Assembly: GCA_017629835.1 (NCBI GenBank)
Contig: JAGBWK010000070.1
Coordinates: 1 to 44,733, forward strand
DNA from: Muribaculaceae bacterium
GTDB lineage: Bacteria > Bacteroidota > Bacteroidia > Bacteroidales > Muribaculaceae
Direction of reading: 5' to 3'
Length of the DNA: 44,733 bases
Part shown: positions 17,193-24,559 of the stretch, piece after piece
Position numbering within the stretch: the stretch's first letter is position 1
Layout: each line of letters opens with the position of its first letter
Translations under genes and position numbers: made by a program
The notes under the pieces: generated by a model
Databases searched by the model: none
Seen by the model: only the letters and a program-made list of their open reading frames with translations
Told to the model about the DNA's origin: nothing

Positions 17193-17282
17193 ATGTATAA
17201 AAGAGCTGAATATCACAAGATTAAGCAACGACTTAAAGAGGACAGAAAGTTCATTCAGGTCGTTATGGGCATCCCTCCTTAG
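17193..17282 (+). pseudogene. Relic of an AAA ATPase gene (DUF4143-type), first 29 codons
   Basis: ATG at 17193 opens 29 codons ending in TAG: MYKRAEYHKIKQRLKEDRKF then IQVVMGIPP. From memory of the family, ATPases with an N-terminal AAA_14-like domain and C-terminal DUF4143 start this way (xxYxKIKxRLxEPRKFIQVxxGPRQVGKST). The match breaks exactly at the P-loop, where GPRQVGKS is replaced by GIPP and a stop, and the adjacent beta-barrel gene ends three bases later. The rest of the gene is gone. I read it as a deletion scar; a real 29-residue peptide is possible but less likely. Confidence 0.55.
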
Positions 17283-17285
17283 GAA

Positions 17286-17912
17286 TCAAAATTCGTAGTT
17301 CACACTGAGTGCTAACGGTATATTCATATATATAATGCCTAACATCATATCGGCAGTGAGCTTAACATTCAAGTGATCATTGTTGGGGAGCTTGAATCTC
17401 TTACCCACGCCTAATCCGCCCATTACGCTTACAGCTGAGCGTGACTGGAATGTGCCACCCAAGCGCAATTCTGCAAAAAATGGCGCCTCATACTTGCCAA
17501 AGTTCACTTGCAAATCGGCAAATATCGGGATACTGAAAACTGGTCCACCATCCCACTCATCGTCAGGGTCAAGACTATCTACAAAATACTCTGCCCCACG
17601 TTGAGTTATATGCACATCAGCGCCAAAGCCAACGCCTAAAAACACAATCTTACTGAATTGTCGACCGAAAATAGCTTCAACGCCAGCACCTGCATGGTTT
17701 TCTGGCATCCATACAGCTCGCGCGCCCAACATCCAACGGTTGTAACTTTTCGACGCTGCTTGCACATCCATTGTTGCATTAGTTTCACTACCGGCAGCCT
17801 CCTGCACAGCGCTCGACTCATCGATTGAATTAATCAGCATAGCGTCCTGCGCCGTTGCTGAAACAAACATTGCCAACGCAATAGCTATAATAGCAGAAAA
17901 GATTCGTTTCAT
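17286..17912 (-). CDS. Small outer-membrane beta-barrel protein, unknown function
   Basis: 208 residues from the ATG at 17912 (a TTG two codons earlier is the alternative). Signal peptide of about 22 residues ending SATAQD. The mature part has a low-complexity stretch, then alternating hydrophobic/polar strands (ARAVWMPENHAGAGVEAIFG, FADLQVNFG, FFAELRLGGTF, VKLTADMMLGI) and ends in YEF, a terminal aromatic typical of barrel proteins inserted by BAM. Eight or so strands would fit. No enzyme motif. It has a consensus promoter at 17937-17967 and stands alone; its stop nearly touches the ATPase relic. Confidence 0.75.
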   Translation of the reverse strand: MKRIFSAIIAIALAMFVSATAQDAMLINSIDESSAVQEAAGSETNATMDVQAASKSYNRWMLGARAVWMPENHAGAGVEAIFGRQFSKIVFLGVGFGADVHITQRGAEYFVDSLDPDDEWDGGPVFSIPIFADLQVNFGKYEAPFFAELRLGGTFQSRSAVSVMGGLGVGKRFKLPNNDHLNVKLTADMMLGIIYMNIPLALSVNYEF

Positions 17913-17936
17913 ATTCAATAAAAGTTAAATTCACCG

Positions 17937-17967
17937 CAAATATATACATTCCGCCCAAAACTGCAAA
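17937..17967 (-). promoter_or_regulatory. Promoter of the small beta-barrel gene
   Basis: On the minus strand TTTG (17967-17964), a 19-nt spacer and TATATTTG (17944-17937) match the consensus exactly. The ATG is 24 nt past the -7 box. Confidence 0.65.
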
Positions 17968-18062
17968 ATTCCCAACCCCCATACCCCATTTTTCACACCT
18001 TTCCCACCCTCACTCAGCAACCTGTGCAATAAATCAAGCCCCCAATACGTTTATCTTCCAGT

Positions 18063-19271
18063 ATGCGAATGAACATCTACGACATACGCCGCTACGGCAA
18101 AGTTGCATTCCTGATTGTCACAATAGTGATGGTCGGTGTGTTTTTGCACATCTCCAACAACCTCGTCAAAGACCTCTCCCAACAGGAGCGCGAACGTATG
18201 CAAATTTGGGCCGACGCTACAATGAAAATCACAAGCATCAGCCTCGAAAGCGACTTCGATTCGTCGGGCGACATCGAATTCCTGCTCAACATCATTCGCC
18301 AAAACCACACCATACCAGTGCTTCTGACCGATAGCCATGGCAACATCCTCGACCACCGTAACTTCGACCTCCCCGAGCCTATCGACTCGTTGCAGCCACT
18401 GCTACTCTCCCCCGTCAACAAAGAATTCTTACTCAACAAGCTCGACGACCTTCGCGACGGCTCCAACGTAATACCTATCACAATCCCCGACTTTGACACA
18501 CAATATTTATATTACGAAGACTCAAAACTACTCAAGCGCCTAAGCCTCTTCCCCTACTTGGAGCTGTTAGTGATGCTCGCATTCATCTTCGTAGTTTACT
18601 ATGCAGTGTCATCGACCAAACGCGCCGAGCAAAACAAAGTTTGGGTAGGTCTGTCGAAAGAAACAGCCCACCAGTTAGGCACACCCATATCCTCGCTAAT
18701 GGCGTGGATGGAATACCTCGACTCCGTTGGCGTTGAGCCCGACATCGTCAAGGAGATGAACAAGGACGTCAACCGACTGAGCACCATTGCCTCACGCTTC
18801 TCCAAAATCGGATCTGCGCCCACCCTTGAGCCTACCGATATGAACACCGTAGTAGCTGGAGCCGCAAGCTACATGTCGACACGCATATCATCGAGCATAC
18901 GCCTCACCACTACGCTGGCCAACAAGCCATTGCAAGTGCAATTGTCAACACCCCTCGTCGAGTGGGTCATGGAAAACCTTATCAAAAACGCCGTCGATGC
19001 AATGGAAGGAACTGGCGCAATCGACATCCGCACCTCAATCGATGGCGAAAACGCAGTTGTCGACGTCACCGACACTGGCAAAGGCATCTCTCGCAAACAC
19101 CAAAAAACCATTTTCAACCCCGGATTCACAACCAAGAAACGCGGCTGGGGACTTGGGCTCACGCTCGCCAAACGCATCATCGAGCAATACCATTCAGGCC
19201 GCATATTCGTACTCCGCTCCGAGCCCGGCCGAGGCACCACCTTCCGCATCACAATCCCCCTACATCCCTAA
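18063..19271 (+). CDS. Membrane sensor histidine kinase, orphan
   Basis: 402 residues. Transmembrane helices at about 14-31 and 164-182 enclose a periplasmic domain of about 130 residues with no obvious ligand fold. The phosphoacceptor region is KETAHQLGTPISSLMAW with His203, a HisKA-like box with a Gln-Leu-Gly in place of the common Glu-Leu-Lys/Arg. The ATPase domain has the N box ENLIKNAVDAM (Asn309), the G1 box DTGKGI (337-342), an F box (IFNPGFTTK) and the G2 box GLGLTLAKRI. No response regulator is adjacent. It converges with the porin gene, three bases apart. A second ATG at 18069 is possible. Confidence 0.9.
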   Translation: MRMNIYDIRRYGKVAFLIVTIVMVGVFLHISNNLVKDLSQQERERMQIWADATMKITSISLESDFDSSGDIEFLLNIIRQNHTIPVLLTDSHGNILDHRNFDLPEPIDSLQPLLLSPVNKEFLLNKLDDLRDGSNVIPITIPDFDTQYLYYEDSKLLKRLSLFPYLELLVMLAFIFVVYYAVSSTKRAEQNKVWVGLSKETAHQLGTPISSLMAWMEYLDSVGVEPDIVKEMNKDVNRLSTIASRFSKIGSAPTLEPTDMNTVVAGAASYMSTRISSSIRLTTTLANKPLQVQLSTPLVEWVMENLIKNAVDAMEGTGAIDIRTSIDGENAVVDVTDTGKGISRKHQKTIFNPGFTTKKRGWGLGLTLAKRIIEQYHSGRIFVLRSEPGRGTTFRITIPLHP

Positions 19272-19274
19272 ACC

Positions 19275-20429
19275 TCACCGACGGATTGCCAAATCCGCCG
19301 ACTGAAAAGCAAACCCTACTCCGAGCGAAAACGTCGACACGTCATAACTCTGATGCTCGTAGGAATATTCTGCCTTTATTACTACCTCATCAAGCGGAAA
19401 GTAATTGAGACCAACAGCCACCCGATTGAGATTGAGCGACTCTAACGCCACATAATCATAGCGACCGTAGAGATACAAGCGATTATCACATCGCTTCCAC
19501 AATCCCAATAAATCATAGCCAACCTCTACTCCTGCCGTGAAGAGATTGGTTGAAGCTTCAGTTTCGACCCCTGCAATATGCCCAAACGTTACACCTCCGC
19601 GAGCTATCATATCGGCTCCTAATGGGCGATAATCGAAGTCAAACGAGCCAATGCCCACATTGCCTCCAAAAGTCTGACTTTGAGAGTTAAAGCATCCACC
19701 CCAGTAGCCACTTAAACCCATTCGTAAATCGGGCACCGACAAATTATCTACTCTAAAAGCACCTGCCAACGAGGAAATTGTTTTGTAATCCATAGGACAA
19801 AGTGCACCATTGTGAATCCACTCATCAGCCGTGAATAAGCTCGAATCCAATCCGGGCATTATCATCGCTTCATAACGCCAATCAGAAGCTTCACCCCAAA
19901 ACGACACGCCTGTTTCAAGCCATGTATCTGGCAAAAGGGTGCTCTCCCCTACTGGCATATAGACACCAAAGAAATCTGTAGGAAGGCTCGCGTGAATAAT
20001 ACCTCCGACAGGCACTTGCATCAACCCTGCTCGGATATTTGCCGCAGAATTAAACGTTTTTTCTACCCATAGATTTTCGAGCGACAAATCTAAGGAATGT
20101 CCACCGTCGGCACCAATGCTTCCCGACTCGAATTGCACTTCCACCATAGCTTTCCAACCCTTTCCAAAGCCAAATTCGCCCCAAATTGCGGCCATTGGTA
20201 ATGAAAATGCTGTGGCTGACTGTGAACTACTATCATCTAATCGACTGACATTGTAAGAAAACGCAGTCTCTCCCTTACCTCCAAACGATGCGTACATCGA
20301 CGGCTTCAGCTCTGCATCGCCTATATTAAGGGAATCTAACTGATTTTCGTCAGATCCGAACAAATGAAAACTGACAGCAAAAAACAATGCAGCCAAAAGC
20401 GGCTTCCGATAAAAACAAGAATAAGACAT
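19275..20429 (-). CDS. Porin-like outer-membrane beta-barrel protein
   Basis: 384 residues with a signal peptide (about 1-25, ending HLFGS). The mature protein shows many amphipathic strands (KAMVEVQFESGS, LENLWVEKTF, RLYLYGRYDYVAL, VVIKAEYSYEHQS, FSLGVGFAFQ), and the phrases NIRAGLMQVPVGG and TWLETGVSFWGE are like the phosphate-selective-porin/OprP-like barrels of Bacteroidetes. About 16 strands would fit. Substrate unknown. Two palindromic boxes (20546-20594) lie just upstream of its likely -7 box, which points to repression, perhaps by a Fur-like regulator. Confidence 0.75.
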   Translation of the reverse strand: MSYSCFYRKPLLAALFFAVSFHLFGSDENQLDSLNIGDAELKPSMYASFGGKGETAFSYNVSRLDDSSSQSATAFSLPMAAIWGEFGFGKGWKAMVEVQFESGSIGADGGHSLDLSLENLWVEKTFNSAANIRAGLMQVPVGGIIHASLPTDFFGVYMPVGESTLLPDTWLETGVSFWGEASDWRYEAMIMPGLDSSLFTADEWIHNGALCPMDYKTISSLAGAFRVDNLSVPDLRMGLSGYWGGCFNSQSQTFGGNVGIGSFDFDYRPLGADMIARGGVTFGHIAGVETEASTNLFTAGVEVGYDLLGLWKRCDNRLYLYGRYDYVALESLNLNRVAVGLNYFPLDEVVIKAEYSYEHQSYDVSTFSLGVGFAFQSADLAIRR

Positions 20430-20528
20430 ATTATATTTTGATTTTCAATAATTTATCAAGCAGTGACCAATTAAATTTCTCATAAAAGCATTATCAATAC
20501 TCAATTCAACCATTCTTGAATTGCGCTG

Positions 20529-20536
20529 CAAAGATA
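20529..20536 (-). promoter_or_regulatory. Candidate -7 box for the porin gene
   Basis: TATCTTTG on the minus strand. The -33 region is occupied by the palindromic box at 20546-20562; no clean TTTG. Leader about 95 nt. Confidence 0.4.
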
Positions 20537-20545
20537 AGAATTTTA

Positions 20546-20594
20546 TTTAGATTAATTCTAATTTACACCAAATTTTATTTAGACTTATTCCAAA
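20546..20594. promoter_or_regulatory. Twin palindromic boxes, Fur-like operator candidate
   Basis: Box 1 is TTTAGA-TTAAT-TCTAAT (20546-20562) with perfect TTAGA/TCTAA half sites. Box 2 is TTTAGA-CTTAT-TCCAAA (20578-20594), one mismatch in the half sites. They sit in a 21-nt direct repeat (20541-20561 and 20573-20593, 3 mismatches), 32 nt apart, about three helix turns. Box 1 starts 9 nt upstream of the porin -7 box. A/T-rich inverted repeats of this kind are typical of Fur-family sites; the assignment is inference. Confidence 0.45.
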
Positions 20595-20608
20595 CTACCC
20601 CTACGCAG

Positions 20609-20628
20609 CATAGGTCTCTTAGGCGCTC
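20609..20628 (+). repeat. Short dispersed repeat, copy 1
   Basis: CATAGGTCTCTTAGGCGCTC. The first 15 bases match, with one difference, the reverse complement of 36407-36421. It continues as CTCTAAGTCTCCTAT, giving a loose period of about ten bases. Confidence 0.4.
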
Positions 20629-20856
20629 TAAGTCTCCTATTTCCCTCGCGCCAGCCCTCCACTTACGCTCTGGCAGAGCGCTGCGAAGCTGTGCCTTTAC
20701 AAATCAATTCGTGATAATTTGCAAAAATCCGAGGTTCTTGTCTATTCTTGCGCCAATCCGCGGTTTTTCCCCTCGATTTTCAGAAAACAAATTGAAAAGT
20801 TGGCGATTTCCGAATTTTATTCATAATTTTGTGTTATTAAGTATAAATAGTACAAA

Positions 20857-21219
20857 TTGAATACAACAAACATCAATCTTGGCAACATCGACCCCGAGCA
20901 ACTGTTTCCGTTCGTCGAAGATGCATCCAACTTACTGATACTCTGTGCTCCTGAAGAATTCAGCGCATCAGTAATATGCAACGCCATTGAGGACTGCGAC
21001 GCCCACGTCATCAACCTCAACGTGGCTGCCGACCGCACACCCGAAGGGGATATGGCCGTCTACGTCAGACTCAACCGCCGCGTAGCCGAATCGGCTATTC
21101 GTTCGCTCGAACGCTTTGGACTTTACGCCATTGCACTCGACGCCGACACCGAAACCGACTACGATATGGCAACCGCTCGCGAGCGCGCCAACGAATTGCT
21201 CCGATATTTGGAAATCTAA
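20857..21219 (+). CDS. ACT-like domain protein upstream of nadK, lacking the usual CBS domains
   Basis: 120 residues. The start must be TTG at 20857: an in-frame TAG lies three codons upstream and no ATG occurs before residue 66. The C-terminal half (VYVRLNRRVAESAIRSLERF then GLYAIALDAD and ANELLRYLEI) resembles, from memory, the C-terminal part of a protein of about 220 residues found upstream of nadK in Bacteroides, which has two CBS domains followed by an ACT-like domain (pattern xVTIKLNxxELSSIIRSFERYxYxIKAVY). Here only the ACT-like part is present. It is probably a cytosolic regulatory protein; ligand unknown. It lies 50 nt before nadK. Confidence 0.75.
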   Translation: MNTTNINLGNIDPEQLFPFVEDASNLLILCAPEEFSASVICNAIEDCDAHVINLNVAADRTPEGDMAVYVRLNRRVAESAIRSLERFGLYAIALDADTETDYDMATARERANELLRYLEI

Positions 21220-21269
21220 TCAATCACCCACCACTCGCCCTGCGAGAACCGACATAACACCAATCAACA

Positions 21270-22172
21270 ATGAGAATAGCTATCTACGGCAGCCGACGCC
21301 AAGGCGATTTCGCCAACGACATATTCCACTTTATCAAATTCATAGCCGAGCGCGGCGATGCAATCGTTATGCACAAAAAGCTCAACGAAACCATTAAAGG
21401 CGCATTTGCCGAACAATATAAAGCCATTGCCGACAGCATCGAAGTTGTCGACACCCCCGACTTCGACGCCGACCTCGCTATCAGCATTGGTGGCGACGGA
21501 ACATTCCTTCGCACAGCCCAGTGGGTTGGCGACAAAGAAACACCCATAATCGGCGTCAACACCGGTCATCTCGGTTTTCTCGCTCCATTCTCAATCGACG
21601 ACGCCAAGCGCGCCATTGCCGACAATTGCCTCACTAACTACCGCATCATCGAGCGTTCACTCCTGCAAGTCGACGCCCCCTACGACCATTTCGACCAATG
21701 GCCCTATGCACTCAACGAAGTAGCATTCCTCAAACGCGATTCCGCTTCGATGATTGGCGTTAACGCGAAATGCAACAGCGCCACCATTGCCGACTACCTC
21801 TGCGACGGCCTTATCGTTGCCACACCCACAGGCTCAACAGGCTACAACCTCTCTGCTGGCGGCCCGATACTGCAACCCTCATCGCCAAGCGTCATCCTCT
21901 CCCCCATTGCGGCACACTCACTGTCGATGCGCCCATTAGTGCTCGACAACTCCGACGTACTCGAGATGAAAGTATTCTCTCGCTCAAGCAGCTACCGCAT
22001 CAGCCTCGACGGTCGCTCGCTCAATATGCCTTGCGGCTCAAGCATCTTCCTCTCGCGCGCACCGTTTGTAGTGCGCACAGTCGAAAAGCCCGACCATAAC
22101 TTCTTTGCTACCCTGCGCGAAAAACTCCTGTGGGGCACATCCGCTTTCGAAGCCTCAAAACTCAAAGAATAA
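21270..22172 (+). CDS. nadK: NAD kinase
   Basis: 300 residues, cytosolic. The diacylglycerol-kinase-like fold shows the nucleotide motif SIGGDGTFLRTAQ with catalytic Asp76, then GVNTGHLGFLA, LNEVAF, and the NAD-binding GLIVATPTGSTGYNLSAGGPI, followed by PLVLDNSDVLEM. It makes NADP from NAD and ATP. Length matches bacterial enzymes (about 290-300). It follows the ACT-like gene, an arrangement also seen in Bacteroides, and precedes the YgjP-type peptidase gene by 27 nt, so the three may be one operon. Confidence 0.96.
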   Translation: MRIAIYGSRRQGDFANDIFHFIKFIAERGDAIVMHKKLNETIKGAFAEQYKAIADSIEVVDTPDFDADLAISIGGDGTFLRTAQWVGDKETPIIGVNTGHLGFLAPFSIDDAKRAIADNCLTNYRIIERSLLQVDAPYDHFDQWPYALNEVAFLKRDSASMIGVNAKCNSATIADYLCDGLIVATPTGSTGYNLSAGGPILQPSSPSVILSPIAAHSLSMRPLVLDNSDVLEMKVFSRSSSYRISLDGRSLNMPCGSSIFLSRAPFVVRTVEKPDHNFFATLREKLLWGTSAFEASKLKE

Positions 22173-22199
22173 CCCCTCACGAAACTACCATTCTAACGC

Positions 22200-22937
22200 A
22201 TGGGGAACATAGCGACCGACCACCTGTCTCGCAACGGACAGACCACCTTCTACGACGACGAATTAGGCTGCGTCATCGTCCACATCAAGCCCCAAGCGCG
22301 GCGTTTCATCTGCCGTTGGACCAAAGGCAACGTCCACTTGACCGTACCACCTCACGCCACCACCGCGCAGATCAACCAAGCATGGACCACGCTCCGTCCT
22401 CGCATGATAGCCAATCGGCCAACGCTGGACTTCAAGCCCGGCACAGTAATCCAGCTCGACGGACTGAGCATCGAAATTGATAGGCAAACACTCGAGCCCA
22501 ACACCGCCATAATCCATTCCGAGCTACCCACCGCGCGCATCAGCATAGGCTCCGATTTCGACAACAAACCCGATGCAAGGCGCGACATCATCGACCGGGC
22601 ACTCAAACGCATAGCCTACAACGTCGCGCCCCGTCTGCTACTGCCTCGAGCCAAGCAACTCGCCGCACAATGTGGCTGCTCACCTGCAGGCTGGAGCATC
22701 ACCTACGGCACAAGAACCTTAGGCTACTGCACCCCAACGAAGAAAATCAGCCTATCGTCCAACATCGTATTCCTGACACAGGAACTCCGCGACTACATCG
22801 TTTACCACGAGCTCGCACACCTTTCGGAGATGAACCACAGCCAGCGCTTCCACCAACTCTGCAACGCCTACTGCCAAGGACGCGAAGCCGCCCTCATCGC
22901 CGCCCTCCGCCGCCACCCCTGGCCCATCCTCCGCTAA
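22200..22937 (+). CDS. YgjP-type metal-dependent hydrolase (DUF45, M48-like)
   Basis: 245 residues. The zinc motif HELAH is at 203-207, with a third histidine at 213 in the MNHSQRFHQL stretch, the HExxHxxxxxH...F pattern of the YgjP/DUF45 family. The segment that normally reads WGSCSxxxxIxLNxxL is here YGTRTLGYCTPTKKISLSSNIVFL, so the Trp-Gly-Ser-Cys signature is altered while the rest of the strand is kept. No signal peptide or membrane helix. Physiological substrate unknown to me. Probably co-transcribed with nadK. Confidence 0.85.
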   Translation: MGNIATDHLSRNGQTTFYDDELGCVIVHIKPQARRFICRWTKGNVHLTVPPHATTAQINQAWTTLRPRMIANRPTLDFKPGTVIQLDGLSIEIDRQTLEPNTAIIHSELPTARISIGSDFDNKPDARRDIIDRALKRIAYNVAPRLLLPRAKQLAAQCGCSPAGWSITYGTRTLGYCTPTKKISLSSNIVFLTQELRDYIVYHELAHLSEMNHSQRFHQLCNAYCQGREAALIAALRRHPWPILR

Positions 22938-22956
22938 TCCCCCACAACATATCAAC

Positions 22957-22984
22957 AAAAAAACTCCCACCAATAGTGAGAGTT
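22957..22984 (-). terminator. Rho-independent terminator for the gene at 23059-24360
   Basis: On the minus strand AACTCTCAC (22984-22976) pairs with GTGGGAGTT (22970-22962) around a 5-nt loop, with one G-U pair, and a run of T follows (22961-22957). The stop codon of the gene is 75 nt upstream. Confidence 0.7.
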
Positions 22985-23058
22985 ATTAGTTATGCACAAT
23001 ATTAAAGCGCATTATTACCGCATCATACCCATTAACGAACAATCCCAATAGCAGCTGG

Positions 23059-24360
23059 CTATCGGTGGATTTTGGTGGCGCGGGAGCCTTCGACTTTGAT
23101 GCAGAGGCCGCGGTAGTCGGGGCCCACTTCATGCCCTTGCAAGTTGTAATAGCGAGGTGCTGACTCCGCATCGGCTTCGACTTGTTCCACACCGTCGGAC
23201 TCTATACGTTTTATTATTATTGAGTTAGTTCGGTCGTTAGCTGTAGCACCAATCCATGGCACCGACTCGGTCCATTCGCCTATTGCGCCACGAAACGAGC
23301 TGCCAGAATAGAGCGCCACGCTATACCCTTCGTTCACTTTGAACGAGGTAACGTCGCCCGACTTGATGCCATAGAGCGCGAGGTCGGTTTGGCGGAATTC
23401 CCCCTCCGGAAGCGCCACAGCATAGCCTCCGTAGTCGATATCTTCGTAGAATGTAGCCACTGGCTCATCGGCTACTACGGTCGGGAATATACGATTGATT
23501 GCCGCCGCCCACTCGTTGAGGTTGTGATTTTCGTTGTTATAGTTCCACACAAAGCCACCACAAGCCTTCGAGTTCGCTTTCCACGACTGGAATTGGCTTT
23601 CCATACTGCTTCGATTCCAATTTGATTCGTTGTCGAAGCCAACATACATCGGGATGTCGCCAAACACATCCCAATCTTTAGGATTATTGTTCGCGCCACC
23701 GCCATAGGTTTGCAAATACACTATCTCGCAAATCTTCTCATTGGCATTGAGTTGCGACACCAAATCGCGCCAATAGTTAAGATTCATATATGGTGCAATC
23801 GTGGTTTTGTAGCCAATCTTATTAAGCATTTTGTGGAATGCAACGGCCGAAGCCACGTCGTAGTCCTGCTCTTGGTCGTTGTTGATTACCGCCACTTGGG
23901 GGATAGCCTCCTTCAATGCCGCGAAATTGCGATAGAGGATGGTATTCTCGCCCGTGCCGTCGCGTTCTATCAGCTTACGGATGTTGCCGTATGAGCCATT
24001 GCCCCACCCACCGATACAAAATTCAAGGCGCGAAATTGTCGACGGCGACATCAGCAATCGGCGCACATCGTCGGGATAGTTAGGCTGATAAGTGCCAAAC
24101 GTGTATTTCCCGTCACGACAAATTATACCACCAGCTTCGGCGGCTGTCTGCGAATCCCAACTAAAATCGGTAGTCAGTGAACCATCCACCTCCACATTGA
24201 TGTTGAATATAATAGCAGTAGTGTAGCCCGAATTGCGCAATTTGGTGATTGCAGTGGTGCGACTGCGGCGAATATGTCCGCAAGCATATATAGCAGATTG
24301 GGCTGAAACATCGGCCACGGCGATAGCCCCGAGCAGAAACGAAAGCAATAGTTTTTTCAT
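23059..24360 (-). CDS. Secreted glycosidase-like protein with C-terminal beta/gamma-crystallin domain
   Basis: 433 residues from the ATG at 24360 (MKKLLLSF), with a signal peptide of about 20 (ending VSAQ). Residues 22-290 look like a TIM barrel of the GH18-like kind: strands GYTTAIIFNINV, RLEFCIGGWG, QVAVINNDQEQDYD (place of the catalytic DxxDxDxE, but not matching it), KTTIAPYMN, EIVYLQTYGG, CGGFVWNYN. Residues 301-385 are a clear beta/gamma-crystallin domain (ATFYEDIDYGGYAVALPEG, then ANDRTNSIIIKR). The last 33 residues (YYNLQGHEV ... KIHR) resemble the C-terminal tails of secreted Bacteroidales proteins. Whether the barrel is active is open. It has its own promoter and terminator, so is monocistronic. 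Confidence 0.75.
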   Translation of the reverse strand: MKKLLLSFLLGAIAVADVSAQSAIYACGHIRRSRTTAITKLRNSGYTTAIIFNINVEVDGSLTTDFSWDSQTAAEAGGIICRDGKYTFGTYQPNYPDDVRRLLMSPSTISRLEFCIGGWGNGSYGNIRKLIERDGTGENTILYRNFAALKEAIPQVAVINNDQEQDYDVASAVAFHKMLNKIGYKTTIAPYMNLNYWRDLVSQLNANEKICEIVYLQTYGGGANNNPKDWDVFGDIPMYVGFDNESNWNRSSMESQFQSWKANSKACGGFVWNYNNENHNLNEWAAAINRIFPTVVADEPVATFYEDIDYGGYAVALPEGEFRQTDLALYGIKSGDVTSFKVNEGYSVALYSGSSFRGAIGEWTESVPWIGATANDRTNSIIIKRIESDGVEQVEADAESAPRYYNLQGHEVGPDYRGLCIKVEGSRATKIHR

Positions 24361-24453
24361 ACGACGAATGTGATATAACGATTTAACAACTAACGCTAAG
24401 CAACACACACCGCTTTACTATGGTCGGCAATGCCACTTGCGCCAGTCAGTAGG

Positions 24454-24461
24454 CAAAGTTA
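24454..24461 (-). promoter_or_regulatory. Candidate -7 box for the beta/gamma-crystallin gene
   Basis: TAACTTTG on the minus strand, the commonest form of this box in the window. Leader about 85 nt. No clean -33 box. Confidence 0.45.
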
Positions 24462-24529
24462 GTAAAAATCCCGATTGAAATTTAATATTTTTGAAACATT
24501 AGTGAAATACTTATGAAATAATCTGGCGA

Positions 24530-24537
24530 TAACTTTG
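24530..24537 (+). promoter_or_regulatory. Candidate -7 box for the phosphate transporter gene
   Basis: TAACTTTG followed by CA, 22 nt ahead of the ATG at 24560. The divergent box for the other strand is at 24454-24461, so both promoters share this 200-bp region. Confidence 0.5.
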
Positions 24538-24559
24538 CATTGAATAAATTCAACGTTTT

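Larger units (their letters stand above)
20430..20856. other. Intergenic region with porin promoter, operator and degenerate repeats
   Basis: Apart from the -7 box and twin boxes described separately, it has a short repeat CATAGGTCTCTTAGG (20609-20623), a tight hairpin CGCTCT-GGC-AGAGCG near 20670 and an A/T-rich tail leading to the TTG-started gene at 20857. A 114-codon frame crosses it on the plus strand but has no family look and I do not call it. Confidence 0.5.

Noticed and set aside
19281..19296. CGGATT/AATCCG hairpin at the end of the porin gene as a terminator for the histidine kinase
   Set aside because: Short stem, no T run after it, and it lies in coding sequence of the convergent gene.
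20516..20860. 114-codon open frame on the plus strand before the ACT-like gene
   Set aside because: It crosses the porin operator and a hairpin, starts in A/T-rich sequence and shows no protein motif; the real gene begins at the TTG at 20857 in another frame.
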